A stretch of 64,000 bases of DNA from Spirochaetota bacterium (lineage in GTDB: Bacteria > Spirochaetota > UBA4802 > UBA5368): positions 1-64,000 of the forward strand of contig SCSX01000090.1 of assembly GCA_004297825.1 (NCBI GenBank), given 5' to 3'. Below are positions 14,463 to 21,951 of this stretch, piece by piece. Position 1 is the first letter of the stretch, and each line of letters begins with the position of its first letter. A model generated the notes under the pieces. The model was not told the origin of the DNA and made no database searches. It saw only the letters and a list, made by a program, of their open reading frames with translations. The position numbers were made by a program, and so were the translations under genes.

Positions 14463-16508
14463 ATGCAGACGGCGACAATTAACCATGCGATCCTCATAAC
14501 CGACGGCGCTCGGGGGTTCATCGACGACGCGGAATTCCCGCGATACCGCGTGGAGCGCCTGGAAGATCCCGCCGGACTTCCCGGGGAAGCGTCCCCGGGC
14601 GATGGCGCCCTGTTGCTGGTGATTATGCACACCGGCGACGCGATTTCCCCCGCCGCGATCGAGTCCGCGCTGGGCCACGCCGATGCCTGCTACAAAATAA
14701 TCCTCACCGGAACCGAAGAAGACCTTTCGCGGACCGACGAGTCCGATCGCCGGCGCATCATGCATTTTCTCACCAGGCCCGCCGGGGCCGCGGAATCGTC
14801 GTTTCTCATCCAGAAGGCCTTTTCGATCATGGAGGGCGAGCAGTGGTTTCGCGCCGAGCGCGCCCAGTACCTGGAAACGCTCACGGACATGCGGCAGGAC
14901 CAGGAGGACCTCATCACCATAGGCCGTTCGCTGTCCACCGAGAAAGACCCCGACAGGCTGCTGCGCTCGATACTCATGCTGAGCAAGAAGATCACCGGCG
15001 CGGACGCCGGCTCAATTTTCGTCGTCGAGGAGGGGGAGAGCCAGGGGAAACAGCTCAGGTTCAAGTATTCCCACACTTTTTCGAAGAACCTCCCCTACGA
15101 AGAATTCGTACTTGCGATGAATAAAAATTCCATCGCGGGGTACGTGGCGGTAACAGGCAATACCCTGAATATCCCCGATGTCTACAAATTATCCAAGAGC
15201 GACCCGGTCACGTTCAACTCGTCGTTCGACAAGGTGCATAACTACCGGTCCAAGTCCATGCTGGTCATTCCCATGCGCAATCACGTGGATGAAATAATCG
15301 GGGTCATCCAGCTCATCAACAGCAAGGAGTACGCGAACAGCACAAAGATGACGGGCAACGAGGCGTTCGAGGTCCTGCTCTCCACGCCGGAGGATTTCGA
15401 CGTCAAGGTCGTCGCGTTTTCGCCGCGCTATGAGAAGCTCATGGAGGCCGTCGCGAGCCAGGCCGCGATCGCCATCGAGAACAACCGCATGCTCAAGCAG
15501 ATCCAGACCCAGTTCGAGGAATTCGTGAAGGCGTCGGTGATGGCGATCGAATCGCGGGACGTCGCCACCTCGGGTCACTCGTTTCGTGTCGCCGAGTTCT
15601 GCAAGGAGATGGCGTACGCCATCAACAGCGAGACCCAGGGCGTGTTCGCGGACGTCAAGTTCTCGGAAAGCGCCATAAAGGAGATCGAGTTCGCCGCGCT
15701 CCTGCACGATTTCGGGAAGGTTTATATCGACCTCGCCATTTTCCAGAAGGCCAAAAAGCTTTTCCCCAAGGAGCTCGAGAACCTGGTGCTCAAGATGGAC
15801 TACCTGTACCGTTACACCGAGATGCAGTACTCGATGCGCGAGGGCGCGCTCCTTGCGGACGCGCTCGCCCGCGGCGGCCCCCCCGAGGGGATCGATGCGC
15901 TCAGGGAGCGGCGGGGAACCGATCTCGCGAGAATCCTGGGCGTAAAGGACCGGCTCATCCGCCTCAACGAGCCCACGGTGACCGACGAGGACCCCGCGGT
16001 CGTATTGAAGCAGATACTGGCGGAGATCGAATCGATCGAGTGCAGGCACCCGGACGGCTCCCCGCTCCCGATACTCTCCGACCACGAGAAAACGAATCTC
16101 AGCATACGCAGGGGAAGCCTGAACCCCGACGAGCGGAAGGAGATCGAGAGCCACGTGACGCACACCTACAACTTCGTGAGCCGGATACCGTGGCCCCCGG
16201 AATACAGGAACATTCCCGAGATCGCAGCCAAGCACCACGAAATGCTCGACGGCACCGGGTATCCGTCGGGCCTCAAGGGCGCCGATTCCATCCCCCTGCA
16301 GGCGCGCATAATGGCGATCGCCGACATCTACGACGCGTTATCGGCCACTGACCGCCCCTACAAGAAGGCGGTGCCGCTCGAGAAGACGCTTTCCATAATG
16401 CAGGCGGACGCCACGCGCAACAAGCTCGACGCGGCGCTCGTCGAGCTCATGATCCGGTACCATATATATGAGAAAATCCACAAAGACCTCTTCCGGCAGG
16501 CGGAGTAG
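14463..16508 (+). CDS. GAF/HD-GYP cyclic-di-GMP phosphodiesterase-like protein
   Basis: A 681-residue cytoplasmic signalling protein. Residues 1-120 resemble a receiver domain without clear phosphorylation residues; a helix follows (about 125-160); 165-345 is a GAF domain with a long insertion; the HD-GYP domain spans 355-670. The catalytic set is visible: S-G-H-S-F-R-V-A-E-F, L-L-H-D-F-G-K-V, H-H-E-M-L-D-G-T-G-Y-P and M-A-I-A-D-I-Y-D-A-L-S-A. About 190 residues separate the HD from the GYP motif, far more than usual, because of a helical insertion. HD-GYP enzymes degrade cyclic di-GMP. AGGCGG six bases upstream supports the start. The metallophosphatase gene follows after three bases. Confidence 0.9.
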   Translation: MQTATINHAILITDGARGFIDDAEFPRYRVERLEDPAGLPGEASPGDGALLLVIMHTGDAISPAAIESALGHADACYKIILTGTEEDLSRTDESDRRRIMHFLTRPAGAAESSFLIQKAFSIMEGEQWFRAERAQYLETLTDMRQDQEDLITIGRSLSTEKDPDRLLRSILMLSKKITGADAGSIFVVEEGESQGKQLRFKYSHTFSKNLPYEEFVLAMNKNSIAGYVAVTGNTLNIPDVYKLSKSDPVTFNSSFDKVHNYRSKSMLVIPMRNHVDEIIGVIQLINSKEYANSTKMTGNEAFEVLLSTPEDFDVKVVAFSPRYEKLMEAVASQAAIAIENNRMLKQIQTQFEEFVKASVMAIESRDVATSGHSFRVAEFCKEMAYAINSETQGVFADVKFSESAIKEIEFAALLHDFGKVYIDLAIFQKAKKLFPKELENLVLKMDYLYRYTEMQYSMREGALLADALARGGPPEGIDALRERRGTDLARILGVKDRLIRLNEPTVTDEDPAVVLKQILAEIESIECRHPDGSPLPILSDHEKTNLSIRRGSLNPDERKEIESHVTHTYNFVSRIPWPPEYRNIPEIAAKHHEMLDGTGYPSGLKGADSIPLQARIMAIADIYDALSATDRPYKKAVPLEKTLSIMQADATRNKLDAALVELMIRYHIYEKIHKDLFRQAE

Positions 16509-16511
16509 TCC

Positions 16512-17450
16512 ATGCGCATAAACCGCACCATGCTCACGGCCCTGGCGATCGCGTTCTTCCTGTGCGTCCCCGACGCGCGGTCGAAGGAAGGCAGCTTCAC
16601 CGTGGTATATACCAATTCGCTTAACGGGCACCTTGACTACTGCCATTGCAAGGAAGACCCCAAGGGCGGCCTCGTGAAGCGCGCCACCGAGATCCGGGCC
16701 CTGCGGACCCGCTACGGCGACCCGCTGCTCGTCGAGACGGGGGACTTTTTCGCCTACGAGACCGATCCCCTTCTCGCCGAATACGTGGTGAAGGCCTACG
16801 CGCGCATCGGCTACGACGCCATCGCACCCGGCGACCAGGAATTTTCCGGGGGGATCGAGCTCATCACCGCGCACCGTTATGCGCTGCCGCTCCTGTCCGA
16901 CAACCTGCTCGTGTACGACCTCTTCGCCTGGCAGCCCCTGTTCAGGCGCGCGACGGCGGTGGAGCGCGGGGGATTGAAGATCGGGATAATCGGCAGCATG
17001 CACCCCGATTCGTTCAGATATTACCCCGCGAAGATCACCGACCGCGTGCGGGTGATCGACCAGCTTGCGGAGATACGCAGGGACATCACCGCGCTGACCG
17101 CCGCCGGCGCCGATTTCATCATACTGCTTTCGCACTCGGGCTACGAGAACGACGTCGCGCTGCAAAAGGCGCTGCCCGGGGTGGGACTCATCGTGGGCGG
17201 GCACTCCCAGACCATGATCGGGACGCCGCTCCCGGCGGCGGGCTCCCTGATCGTGCAGGCGGGCTCGAACGGCGCGCACATCGGGATCCTGGAGCTCACG
17301 GTCCGCGACGGGAAAATCGTTTCGTTCAGGAATTCCTTCAGGCTGCCCGACGACACGCAGCCGGATGACGACCCGGAGATTCGCGCGCTGATACGCGAGT
17401 ACGAGAAAAAAGCGGAAGCGGAATCGTCCAAACTGAGGTTCAGGCAATGA
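16512..17450 (+). CDS. Secreted 5'-nucleotidase/UshA-like metallophosphatase
   Basis: A 312-residue protein with a signal peptide (residues 1-24, hydrophobic core TMLTALAIAFFLCV) and a calcineurin-like metallophosphatase domain. Motifs: V-V-Y-T-N-S-L-N-G-H-L in place of the canonical N-D-x-H-G, V-E-T-G-D-F-F, A-P-G-D-Q-E-F-S-G-G, L-S-H-S-G-Y and V-G-G-H-S-Q. A C-H-C motif after the first loop, followed by K-G-G-L-V-K-R-A, is characteristic of a periplasmic subgroup. Only the catalytic half of UshA is present. It overlaps the rhodanese gene by four bases, and that gene is followed by a MauE-like gene, so the three form an operon acting at or outside the inner membrane. The substrate is unknown. 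Confidence 0.82.
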   Translation: MRINRTMLTALAIAFFLCVPDARSKEGSFTVVYTNSLNGHLDYCHCKEDPKGGLVKRATEIRALRTRYGDPLLVETGDFFAYETDPLLAEYVVKAYARIGYDAIAPGDQEFSGGIELITAHRYALPLLSDNLLVYDLFAWQPLFRRATAVERGGLKIGIIGSMHPDSFRYYPAKITDRVRVIDQLAEIRRDITALTAAGADFIILLSHSGYENDVALQKALPGVGLIVGGHSQTMIGTPLPAAGSLIVQAGSNGAHIGILELTVRDGKIVSFRNSFRLPDDTQPDDDPEIRALIREYEKKAEAESSKLRFRQ

Positions 17451-17950
17451 CGGACACGAAGGCGTGGAAACAGACTGTAGGAGAATCGGCACTGATCGTC
17501 TGCGCCGCGTGCGTGCTCGGCGTGTGCCTCAACCTGCTCCTGCCGGGCGGGTACGCATTCATGGGCAAAGAGACGCTTGCCTACCGGAAAATCGTACTCA
17601 TCTCGCCCGCCGAGGCGAAATTGAAATACGACGGACGGACGGCGCTCTTCGTCGACGCGCGCGACCCGGCCGAGTTCGGGGGAAATCGGGTCCCCGGGGC
17701 CCTGGGCATACCCGCGGAACCGGACTCGCTCTCCCTTCAGGGGATCAAGCTTCACTTCGATCGCCTCCAGGGACCCCGCGAGCTGGTGATATATTGCGCC
17801 GGGGGCTCCTGCGAATCGTCCGAGACGCTCGCGCGCCGGCTGATACGCATGGGATACACCCGGACGATATACGTGCTGGAGGGCGGACTTCCCGCCTGGG
17901 TGGAAAAAAACTTTCCGCTTGAAACCGCCGGGGAGCGCAAGGAAGAGTGA
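17447..17950 (+). CDS. Membrane-anchored rhodanese-domain protein
   Basis: A 167-residue protein with one N-terminal membrane helix (about residues 15-33) and a single rhodanese domain facing the periplasm. I-S-P-A-E-A-K, L-F-V-D-A-R-D-P-A-E-F and G-A-L-G-I-P mark the fold; the active loop Y-C-A-G-G-S-C-E-S-S carries the catalytic Cys plus a second Cys five residues on. Rhodanese domains carry sulfane sulfur or detect oxidised thiols. The start codon overlaps the end of the metallophosphatase gene (ATGA), and the MauE-like gene starts two bases after its stop, so the three are translationally coupled. Confidence 0.87.
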   Translation: MTDTKAWKQTVGESALIVCAACVLGVCLNLLLPGGYAFMGKETLAYRKIVLISPAEAKLKYDGRTALFVDARDPAEFGGNRVPGALGIPAEPDSLSLQGIKLHFDRLQGPRELVIYCAGGSCESSETLARRLIRMGYTRTIYVLEGGLPAWVEKNFPLETAGERKEE

Positions 17951-17951
17951 C

Positions 17952-18452
17952 ATGGGCATGGTGAGCAATTTCGCGCGATCGGTCGTCTATGGAAATTTAT
18001 TAACCGCCTTCCTGCGCATGCTGTGCGGCGCGCTCTTCCTGTACTCCGGCATCTTCAAGGTGCTGGACATGGAGGGTTTCGGGAGGGTGGTGGACATGTA
18101 CGCGATTCTGCCGTCGGCGCTCGTCCCCTACGCCGCGATCGTGATCCCGTCGCTCGAGCTCATCCTGGGCGCCCTGCTCATGGCGGGCTTCCGCATCCGC
18201 GCCGCCTCGTTCCTTTCGATGTGCCTTATGGCGGTATTCTCCGTCGCGATCATCGTCAACATCGCGCGCGGCTCGAATTTCGACTGCGGGTGCTTCGAGC
18301 TCTCCCGTTTCGGGATCCCGGAGCGGATCGGCTGGCTGCTGGTGGCGCGCGACGCGCTGCTGTTCACCGTATTCGCGCTCATGCTTCAGGCGCGACGGCA
18401 CCTTTTCTCCCTCGATTATTTACTTGAAAAGAGAACACTGAGCACCCTCTAG
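17952..18452 (+). CDS. MauE/DoxX-like membrane protein
   Basis: A 166-residue protein with four hydrophobic segments (near residues 17-36, 51-72, 78-98 and 122-142) in the MauE/DoxX pattern: L-C-G-A-L-F-L-Y-S-G-I-F-K-V-L at the first helix and N-F-D-C-G-C-F in a loop. The C-x-C in that loop is the conserved feature of MauE-type proteins, thought to help keep periplasmic thiols in the right redox state. GGAAG precedes the ATG at 17952; an earlier in-frame ATG lies inside the rhodanese gene. Coupling with rhodanese suggests periplasmic sulfur or disulfide chemistry. No terminator separates it from the convergent gene ending at 18462. Confidence 0.82.
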   Translation: MGMVSNFARSVVYGNLLTAFLRMLCGALFLYSGIFKVLDMEGFGRVVDMYAILPSALVPYAAIVIPSLELILGALLMAGFRIRAASFLSMCLMAVFSVAIIVNIARGSNFDCGCFELSRFGIPERIGWLLVARDALLFTVFALMLQARRHLFSLDYLLEKRTLSTL

Positions 18453-18461
18453 CGGTGCGCG

Positions 18462-18743
18462 CTACTTGTTGCAATCACACCTGCTGAAAGTATCCGCGGA
18501 ATCGATCTCGCTCCTGGCGCATCCCAACACCGTGGCCATACAGTTTTTCAGCACCTGGTTTGCCTTGTCGCGACCCTGTTTTTTTTCAACCTGGCATGCC
18601 GCCGGGCAGCATTGTTCCTGGACATCCGATCGGAAACAATTCGACGCGAAGGCGGGCCCCATTACGGGCGCATCGCCGATAAAGACGGAAACGGACAGCA
18701 ATAAGGCCGACAGAAAAACCACCCCGACAATCAACTTTTTCAT
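18462..18743 (-). CDS. Small secreted eight-cysteine protein
   Basis: A 93-residue protein with a clear signal peptide (M-K-K-L-I-V-G-V-V-F-L-S-A-L-L-L-S, cleavage near A-F-A-S-N) and a mature part of about 60 residues with eight cysteines (single Cys, Cys-Cys, then C, C, C, C-D-C), enough for four disulfides. No family recognised. The ATG at 18743 has AAGGAG seven bases upstream. It is the last of three minus-strand genes and lies convergent to the rhodanese/MauE operon with only nine bases between them; a functional link through thiol chemistry is possible but unproven. Confidence 0.75.
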   Translation of the reverse strand: MKKLIVGVVFLSALLLSVSVFIGDAPVMGPAFASNCFRSDVQEQCCPAACQVEKKQGRDKANQVLKNCMATVLGCARSEIDSADTFSRCDCNK

Positions 18744-18827
18744 GATTCGCTCCTTCAATAAATCGTTTTGTTGCGTATTACTTTTTTTGAAAGCCTGCGT
18801 TGTTACCCCCGATCCGGGGTGTTCCCT

Positions 18828-19040
18828 TTATTGCGTCAAAAGCACGTACAACAGGCCCGCGAAAGCGAAGATTCCAAGAATGCCGCATGCGGCCCTGCCG
18901 CCGGCATCACCCAGCATTTTTTTCAAATAATAGGGAGTGCCGCTCTTAAAAAATGAATTCCAGTTGAAGATGCCCGCCAGCAGGAATACGAGTCCCGCGA
19001 TCATTCCCGTAACAACAAACACCAGCATGAACGTGCTCAT
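18828..19040 (-). CDS. Small two-helix membrane protein, Imm17-like
   Basis: A 70-residue protein with two membrane helices (residues 4-26 and 47-68) and a conserved-looking loop, F-N-W-N-S-F-F-K-S-G followed by A-A-C-G-I-L-G-I. This is the pattern of the immunity-protein-17 family, small proteins named from polymorphic-toxin loci but common elsewhere. GGGAG lies nine bases before the ATG. It starts five bases after the end of the 232-residue gene upstream, so they are co-transcribed. Whether it is an immunity protein here is open; no recognisable toxin domain is adjacent. Confidence 0.7.
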   Translation of the reverse strand: MSTFMLVFVVTGMIAGLVFLLAGIFNWNSFFKSGTPYYLKKMLGDAGGRAACGILGIFAFAGLLYVLLTQ

Positions 19041-19045
19041 CGAAT

Positions 19046-19744
19046 TCAGCTCCCTTTCGTTTCAATGTAATTATCAAAGACGTGCCCGAACATCGTGGGC
19101 TCGATAAAGGCCGAGGCTCCCTCGAATTTTTCTCCGCCCACCGATTTTCGTATCGCCTCGCCCAGGGACAGGTAAACGGCGAACCCCACGTTGTACGACG
19201 TAAATCCCCCGTACCGCCCCGTCTTCATCACGAGATGCGTCCTGGTTCCGTCCACCGGCCTGAGCTGGACGGTCCATTTAAGATCGATGCTGGTGAATCC
19301 CGATTTCCAGCTCCACTCGATCTGTTTCGCGGCCGATTTCATCAAATCCCGGGTGTTCAACAATTTCTCGAATTCGCTTTCGTTTGCCATCGTCCATTTT
19401 CGCTTGGAGAATATGCCGATTTCCCTGAGAACCGCCGGACCCGGTATAACGACATCCAGGATTTCGTGGAATTCCCCCGGCAACGGGCTTAACCCGTCAA
19501 AGGGCTGGAAATACCAGAATTCGGACCTGTTCCTTTTCATCCTGAACAGGTAGACCGAGTCCACGGCGCTCTTCCCGCCGAAAATATCTTTTAAGATCCC
19601 GGTAACCACCCCGCCGGTGCCGTTTCCATTGGCCGAGAGATCGACGACATCAAGAACCGCACATCCCGCTGCATCGGCTTCCGATTCGATGCTTTTCTTC
19701 TGCCTGGCGACCGCTTTTTCCTTTCCAGCCGTGAGTAACCCCAT
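19046..19744 (-). CDS. Protein of unknown function
   Basis: A 232-residue soluble protein without signal peptide or membrane helix. The first 20 residues are charged; the rest alternates hydrophobic strands and loops (S-V-Y-L-F-R-M-K-R-N-R, E-F-W-Y-F-Q-P-F-D-G-L, T-S-I-D-L-K-W-T-V-Q-L). I do not recognise the family. It heads a three-gene minus-strand unit with the Imm17-like and eight-Cys genes. AAGGATG lies about eight bases before the ATG. A cytoplasmic partner of the small membrane protein is the simplest reading, but nothing in the sequence proves it. Confidence 0.65.
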   Translation of the reverse strand: MGLLTAGKEKAVARQKKSIESEADAAGCAVLDVVDLSANGNGTGGVVTGILKDIFGGKSAVDSVYLFRMKRNRSEFWYFQPFDGLSPLPGEFHEILDVVIPGPAVLREIGIFSKRKWTMANESEFEKLLNTRDLMKSAAKQIEWSWKSGFTSIDLKWTVQLRPVDGTRTHLVMKTGRYGGFTSYNVGFAVYLSLGEAIRKSVGGEKFEGASAFIEPTMFGHVFDNYIETKGS

Positions 19745-19746
19745 AA

Positions 19747-19774
19747 GTTGACATCCTTTAGTGAAGGGATATTG
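19747..19774 (+). promoter_or_regulatory. Possible promoter of the CsgG-like lipoprotein gene
   Basis: TTGACA (19747-19752), 16-base spacer, TATTGA (19769-19774). It would give a leader of about 180 bases and lies over the ribosome binding site of the divergent gene, so it is only a candidate. Confidence 0.35.
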
Positions 19775-19963
19775 AAATACAGGATTTAATTTATCATGCG
19801 CTTATTTCCTGTCTCGCCATATCGTGGGCATGCAAAAACTGGCCATGTTTTCCGGGTGAAAACCCCGCAAAGCGGCCCTCCGCTATAAAAAATGCTTGAT
19901 AAATGGGTTTCAGACGTAAAGTCTGATCGGGTGAAATTAATCCCGCAATTCGAGGAAGTTGCT

Positions 19964-20596
19964 ATGAATAAATTTTCCCCGGTTTTCTTCTCATGCGCGC
20001 TGCTTCTCGCGATGGGATGCTCCTCCGTTCAAAAGGATGTCTTCATCAAGAACAAGGAGGCCTTCCAGCAGGAGGTAAGGGTCGCCGTTATGCCGTTTAC
20101 CGACGCCCCGGAGGCGGTCGGCTCGGGCACGGCCGTTGCGGACGCGATAACAAGCGAATTAATCAGGATCGCGAATTTCAATATCGTGGAGAGGTCGCAG
20201 CTCTCGAAGATCATACAGGAGAAATCGCTTGACGCCACAGGCCTTACCGACGCGGCCATGACCGATATCGGCCGCATGGCGAAAACGGACTACATAATCG
20301 TGGGCAGCGTGACCGAGTTCATGTATGCGCGCAGCTTCACCAACGTGTTCATTCCCAAGACCAAGCTCGTGTTCAAGTTCCGGATCATCGACACCAAGGA
20401 CGGCACGATCGTGGGAACGGGCCGCTACAACCTGGAAACCGGCAAGTACGCATGGTGCGGATGCATCCTGGGATTTTACTACATCCCCGTCGCGCTCCTC
20501 ACCGAGGAAAACAAGTACGAGCAGCTCGATTACGCGGCGCAGGACATCGTCTGGCAGATAGGTCATCACGTTCAGAAAAAAACCGGCTGCATCTGA
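19964..20596 (+). CDS. CsgG/LpoB-like lipoprotein
   Basis: A 210-residue lipoprotein. The signal peptide ends in the lipobox L-L-A-M-G-C-S-S (Cys near residue 20). The mature part has the CsgG-type pattern V-R-V-A-V-M-P-F-T-D-A, A-D-A-I-T-S-E-L-I-R-I, F-N-I-V-E-R-S-Q-L-S-K-I-I-Q-E and D-Y-I-I-V-G-S-V-T-E-F. This domain occurs in the curli secretion channel, in LpoB (an activator of penicillin-binding proteins) and in FlgT-like flagellar proteins; the call stops at the domain. The start at 19964 has GAGGA seven bases upstream and places the signal peptide at the N-terminus; the frame is open 24 codons further. A strong terminator follows. Confidence 0.82.
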   Translation: MNKFSPVFFSCALLLAMGCSSVQKDVFIKNKEAFQQEVRVAVMPFTDAPEAVGSGTAVADAITSELIRIANFNIVERSQLSKIIQEKSLDATGLTDAAMTDIGRMAKTDYIIVGSVTEFMYARSFTNVFIPKTKLVFKFRIIDTKDGTIVGTGRYNLETGKYAWCGCILGFYYIPVALLTEENKYEQLDYAAQDIVWQIGHHVQKKTGCI

Positions 20597-20615
20597 AAAA
20601 CCTTTTGCGCCCCTG

Positions 20616-20648
20616 AAAAAAAGACCGCCAAACACGGCGGTCTTTTTT
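20616..20648. terminator. Bidirectional terminator between convergent genes
   Basis: A-run plus GACCGCC (20623-20629), loop AAACAC, GGCGGTC (20636-20642) plus T-run to 20648. Works for the lipoprotein gene on the left and panB on the right. Confidence 0.9.
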
Positions 20649-20699
20649 CTGCCCTTGAGCGGAAGCGGCTCCCGCGCGAATGATTTCCCGCGCGGGCCA

Positions 20700-21503
20700 T
20701 TATTTAAACGCGTGCTCCTCGGCGGGGAACCGTCCCGCGACGACATCGTCATGGTATCCCGCGAGCGCGCCCTTCACAATGTCCGCCAGGTTGACGTACT
20801 TCTTCAGGAACTTGGGTTTGAAGCGCTCGTCCACGCCCAGCAGGTCGTTGATCACCAGCACCTGCCCGCTCGTGTAGCGCCCCGCGCCGATGCCTATCGT
20901 GGGAATGGAGATGCTCTCCGTAATTTCCTTCGCCAGCACCTCCGGCACCATTTCCAGGACGATGCAGAAGACGCCCGCCTGCTCCAGCGTCTTCGCGTCC
21001 TCGATCATGATGCGCCGCTTGTCCTCCTCGCGGCCTTGCACGGTGAACCCGCCCAGCTTGTGTACGGACTGCGGCGTGAGCCCCAGGTGCCCCACGACCG
21101 GGATGGAGGCCTTCGTGATCGCCTCCATGGTCTTCGCGAAATCGCGCCCGCCCTCGAGCTTGACGGCGTTGGCCCCCGTCTCCTTCATGACGCGCCCGCA
21201 ATTGCGCATGGTGTCTTCAATCGAAACATGGTAGCTCATAAACGGGAGGTCGGCGATGACGAACATGGAGGGAGCGCCCCGACGCACGATCTCCGTATGA
21301 TAGATCATCTGGTCGAGGGTGACGGGCACCGTGGTGGAATAACCGGCGAAGACATTCCCCAGGGAATCGCCCACCAGGATGGTGTCGATCTCCGTCTGCT
21401 CGATGAGCCGCGCATAGGCGAAATCGTAGCAGGTGATCATGGAGATGGGCCGCTTTTCGTTGCGGGCCGTCTTGAAGTCATTGATGGTGCGTATCCGTGC
21501 CAT
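20700..21503 (-). CDS. panB: 3-methyl-2-oxobutanoate hydroxymethyltransferase (PanB)
   Basis: A 267-residue cytoplasmic enzyme of normal PanB length, making ketopantoate from alpha-ketoisovalerate and methylene-tetrahydrofolate, the first step towards pantothenate. The family motifs are complete: I-S-M-I-T-C-Y-D-F-A-Y-A, I-L-V-G-D-S-L-G-N-V (metal-binding Asp), G-A-N-A-V-K-L-E-G-G, V-V-G-H-L-G-L-T-P-Q-S and I-G-I-G-A-G. GGGAGG precedes the ATG, which lies inside the end of folK (26-base overlap). Pairing with folK is sensible because PanB uses a folate cofactor. No panC or panD is nearby. Confidence 0.96.
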   Translation of the reverse strand: MARIRTINDFKTARNEKRPISMITCYDFAYARLIEQTEIDTILVGDSLGNVFAGYSTTVPVTLDQMIYHTEIVRRGAPSMFVIADLPFMSYHVSIEDTMRNCGRVMKETGANAVKLEGGRDFAKTMEAITKASIPVVGHLGLTPQSVHKLGGFTVQGREEDKRRIMIEDAKTLEQAGVFCIVLEMVPEVLAKEITESISIPTIGIGAGRYTSGQVLVINDLLGVDERFKPKFLKKYVNLADIVKGALAGYHDDVVAGRFPAEEHAFK

Positions 21504-21951
21504 GGGTTCCCTCCCTGAAATATCGCGCGCTCACCGGGTCGCGCAAATCCCGGTCGAGCTGTACGAGGTGACGGACCACGAAGTCCCTCTCCCAGATGCG
21601 CGGGTGGGGAATCGTGAGCGTATCCGTGCGGAGAATTATATCACCGAATAAAAGAATATCAAGATCAATTATCCGGGGGCCCTTCGGGGCGCCGCGGGTC
21701 CTGCCCATGGAACGCTCGATCCCCAGCAGGGCATCGAGAAGCTCCGGCGGAGAAAGGGGGGTGCCGATACACACGACCTGGTTCAGGAAGCGCGGCTGCG
21801 CGAGAAAATCCACCGGGTCCGTTTCCTCGCAGGAGCTCTCGCCCAGCAGTTCGGTTCCCTCCAGCGCGCCGATTGCGCGGCGGGCTCGCGCGAGGTTTTC
21901 CGCGCGGTCCCCCAGGTTGCTGCCCAGTCCTATAAAGACGCGCGCGGTCAC
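21478..21951 (-). CDS. folK: 6-hydroxymethyl-7,8-dihydropterin pyrophosphokinase (FolK)
   Basis: A 157-residue HPPK, transferring pyrophosphate from ATP to hydroxymethyl-dihydropterin in folate synthesis. Signature pieces: V-F-I-G-L-G-S-N-L-G-D-R near the start, R-F-L-N-Q-V-V, and the ATP/Mg motif G-P-R-I-I-D-L-D-I-L-L-F-G followed by L-T-I-P-H-P-R-I. The start is a GTG at 21951 that overlaps the stop of the upstream ATPase gene (GTGA); this is forced because conserved sequence begins three codons later and the frame further up belongs to antisense noise. Its end overlaps panB by 26 bases. Confidence 0.94.
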   Translation of the reverse strand: MTARVFIGLGSNLGDRAENLARARRAIGALEGTELLGESSCEETDPVDFLAQPRFLNQVVCIGTPLSPPELLDALLGIERSMGRTRGAPKGPRIIDLDILLFGDIILRTDTLTIPHPRIWERDFVVRHLVQLDRDLRDPVSARYFREGTHGTDTHHQ

